The notes under the pieces were generated by a model that was not told the DNA's origin, searched no databases, and saw nothing but the letters and a program-made list of their open reading frames with translations. DNA of 6,064 nt, from assembly GCA_903952805.1 (NCBI GenBank), contig CAJBHN010000211.1:1-6064 (forward strand). Reading direction: 5' to 3'. How positions within the stretch are numbered: the stretch's first letter is position 1; every line of letters starts with the position of its first letter. This document shows positions 5,934-6,064 of the stretch, piece after piece. The stretch is from an uncultured Myxococcales bacterium (lineage in GTDB: Bacteria; Myxococcota; UBA727; VGSZ01). Both the position numbers and the translations under genes were made by a program.

Positions 5934-6064
5934 CAGACCTCACCCCCGGCGTTCGGCCGGACCCTCTCAGACCTCACCCCCGGCGTTCGGCCGGACCCTC
6001 TCAGACCTCACCCCCGGCGTTCGGCCGGACCCGCTCAGACCTCACCCCCGGCGTGCGGCCGGAC
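5934..6064. repeat. 34-bp tandem repeat array, runs off the right edge
   Basis: Units begin at 5934, 5968, 6002 and 6036; the fourth is cut after 29 bases. They differ only at 6033 (G for T) and 6055 (G for T). Each unit holds a small hairpin, CCGGC-GTTCG-GCCGG, at 5946-5960, 5980-5994, 6014-6028 and 6048-6062. The change at 6055 falls in the loop and leaves the stem intact. There are no unique spacers between units, so this is not a CRISPR array. Confidence 0.93.

Larger units (their letters stand above)
5582..6064. other. Upstream non-coding region of the pfa operon
   Basis: These 483 bases hold no gene I can support. From the pfaD side they contain two AGAAACTGA copies in tandem (5653-5670), a doubled atgacagagc (5768-5777 and 5779-5788), a 16-bp palindrome (5830-5845), an A+T-rich patch (about 5846-5880), a G+C-rich hairpin (5885-5910) and the 34-bp tandem array (5934-6064). 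A minus-strand frame of about 80 codons at 5607-5861 lacks the strong G/C third-position bias of pfaD and pfaA and resembles nothing I know. The operon promoter should lie here, unless a further operon gene lies beyond the right edge. Confidence 0.7.

Noticed and set aside
5934..6064. CRISPR array
   Set aside because: The 34-bp units are head to tail with no unique spacers, and no cas gene is nearby.

Overview
The window is G+C-rich. Codon third positions are almost all G or C in the two real genes. It holds the start of a polyunsaturated fatty acid (PUFA) synthase operon of the Pfa type. Both genes lie on the minus strand, so the locus reads from right to left.

Layout in transcription order: (1) 5582-6064 is an upstream non-coding stretch. 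It contains a tandem array of 34-bp units running off the right edge, a G+C-rich hairpin beside it, an A+T-rich patch, a 16-bp palindrome and short direct repeats. (2) 3956-5581 is pfaD, the separate FMN-type enoyl reductase, complete at 541 aa. (3) 3854-3955 is a 102-bp spacer, two thirds of which is four 17-bp tandem repeats; it ends in a good ribosome binding site. (4) 1-3853 is the first 1284 codons of pfaA, in the order ketosynthase, malonyl-type acyltransferase, long Ala/Pro/Val linker, ACP1, start of ACP2. This frame is open to the left edge with no stop, so pfaA is cut by the window. More ACPs and then ketoreductase and dehydratase regions are expected outside.

How they work together: the PfaA ketosynthase and acyltransferase load malonyl units and extend a chain carried on the tandem ACPs. 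Domains beyond the window would reduce and dehydrate it, and PfaD would reduce the enoyl intermediates in trans. The final product cannot be told from this window.

Organism: the order pfaD then pfaA fits, as far as I recall, the pfa1-pfa2-pfa3 arrangement of myxobacterial PUFA clusters. Marine gammaproteobacteria instead run pfaA-B-C-D, often with pfaE. With the high G+C and the many short tandem repeats, a Myxococcota or related deltaproteobacterial source is my best guess. This is an inference, not a proof.

The gene content is a known system. The less ordinary signals are repeats: near-identical ACP units, a codon-atypical repeat segment inside the PfaA linker, and three different repeat structures in the non-coding DNA. 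I see no plus-strand gene, tRNA, rRNA, transposase or CRISPR array.
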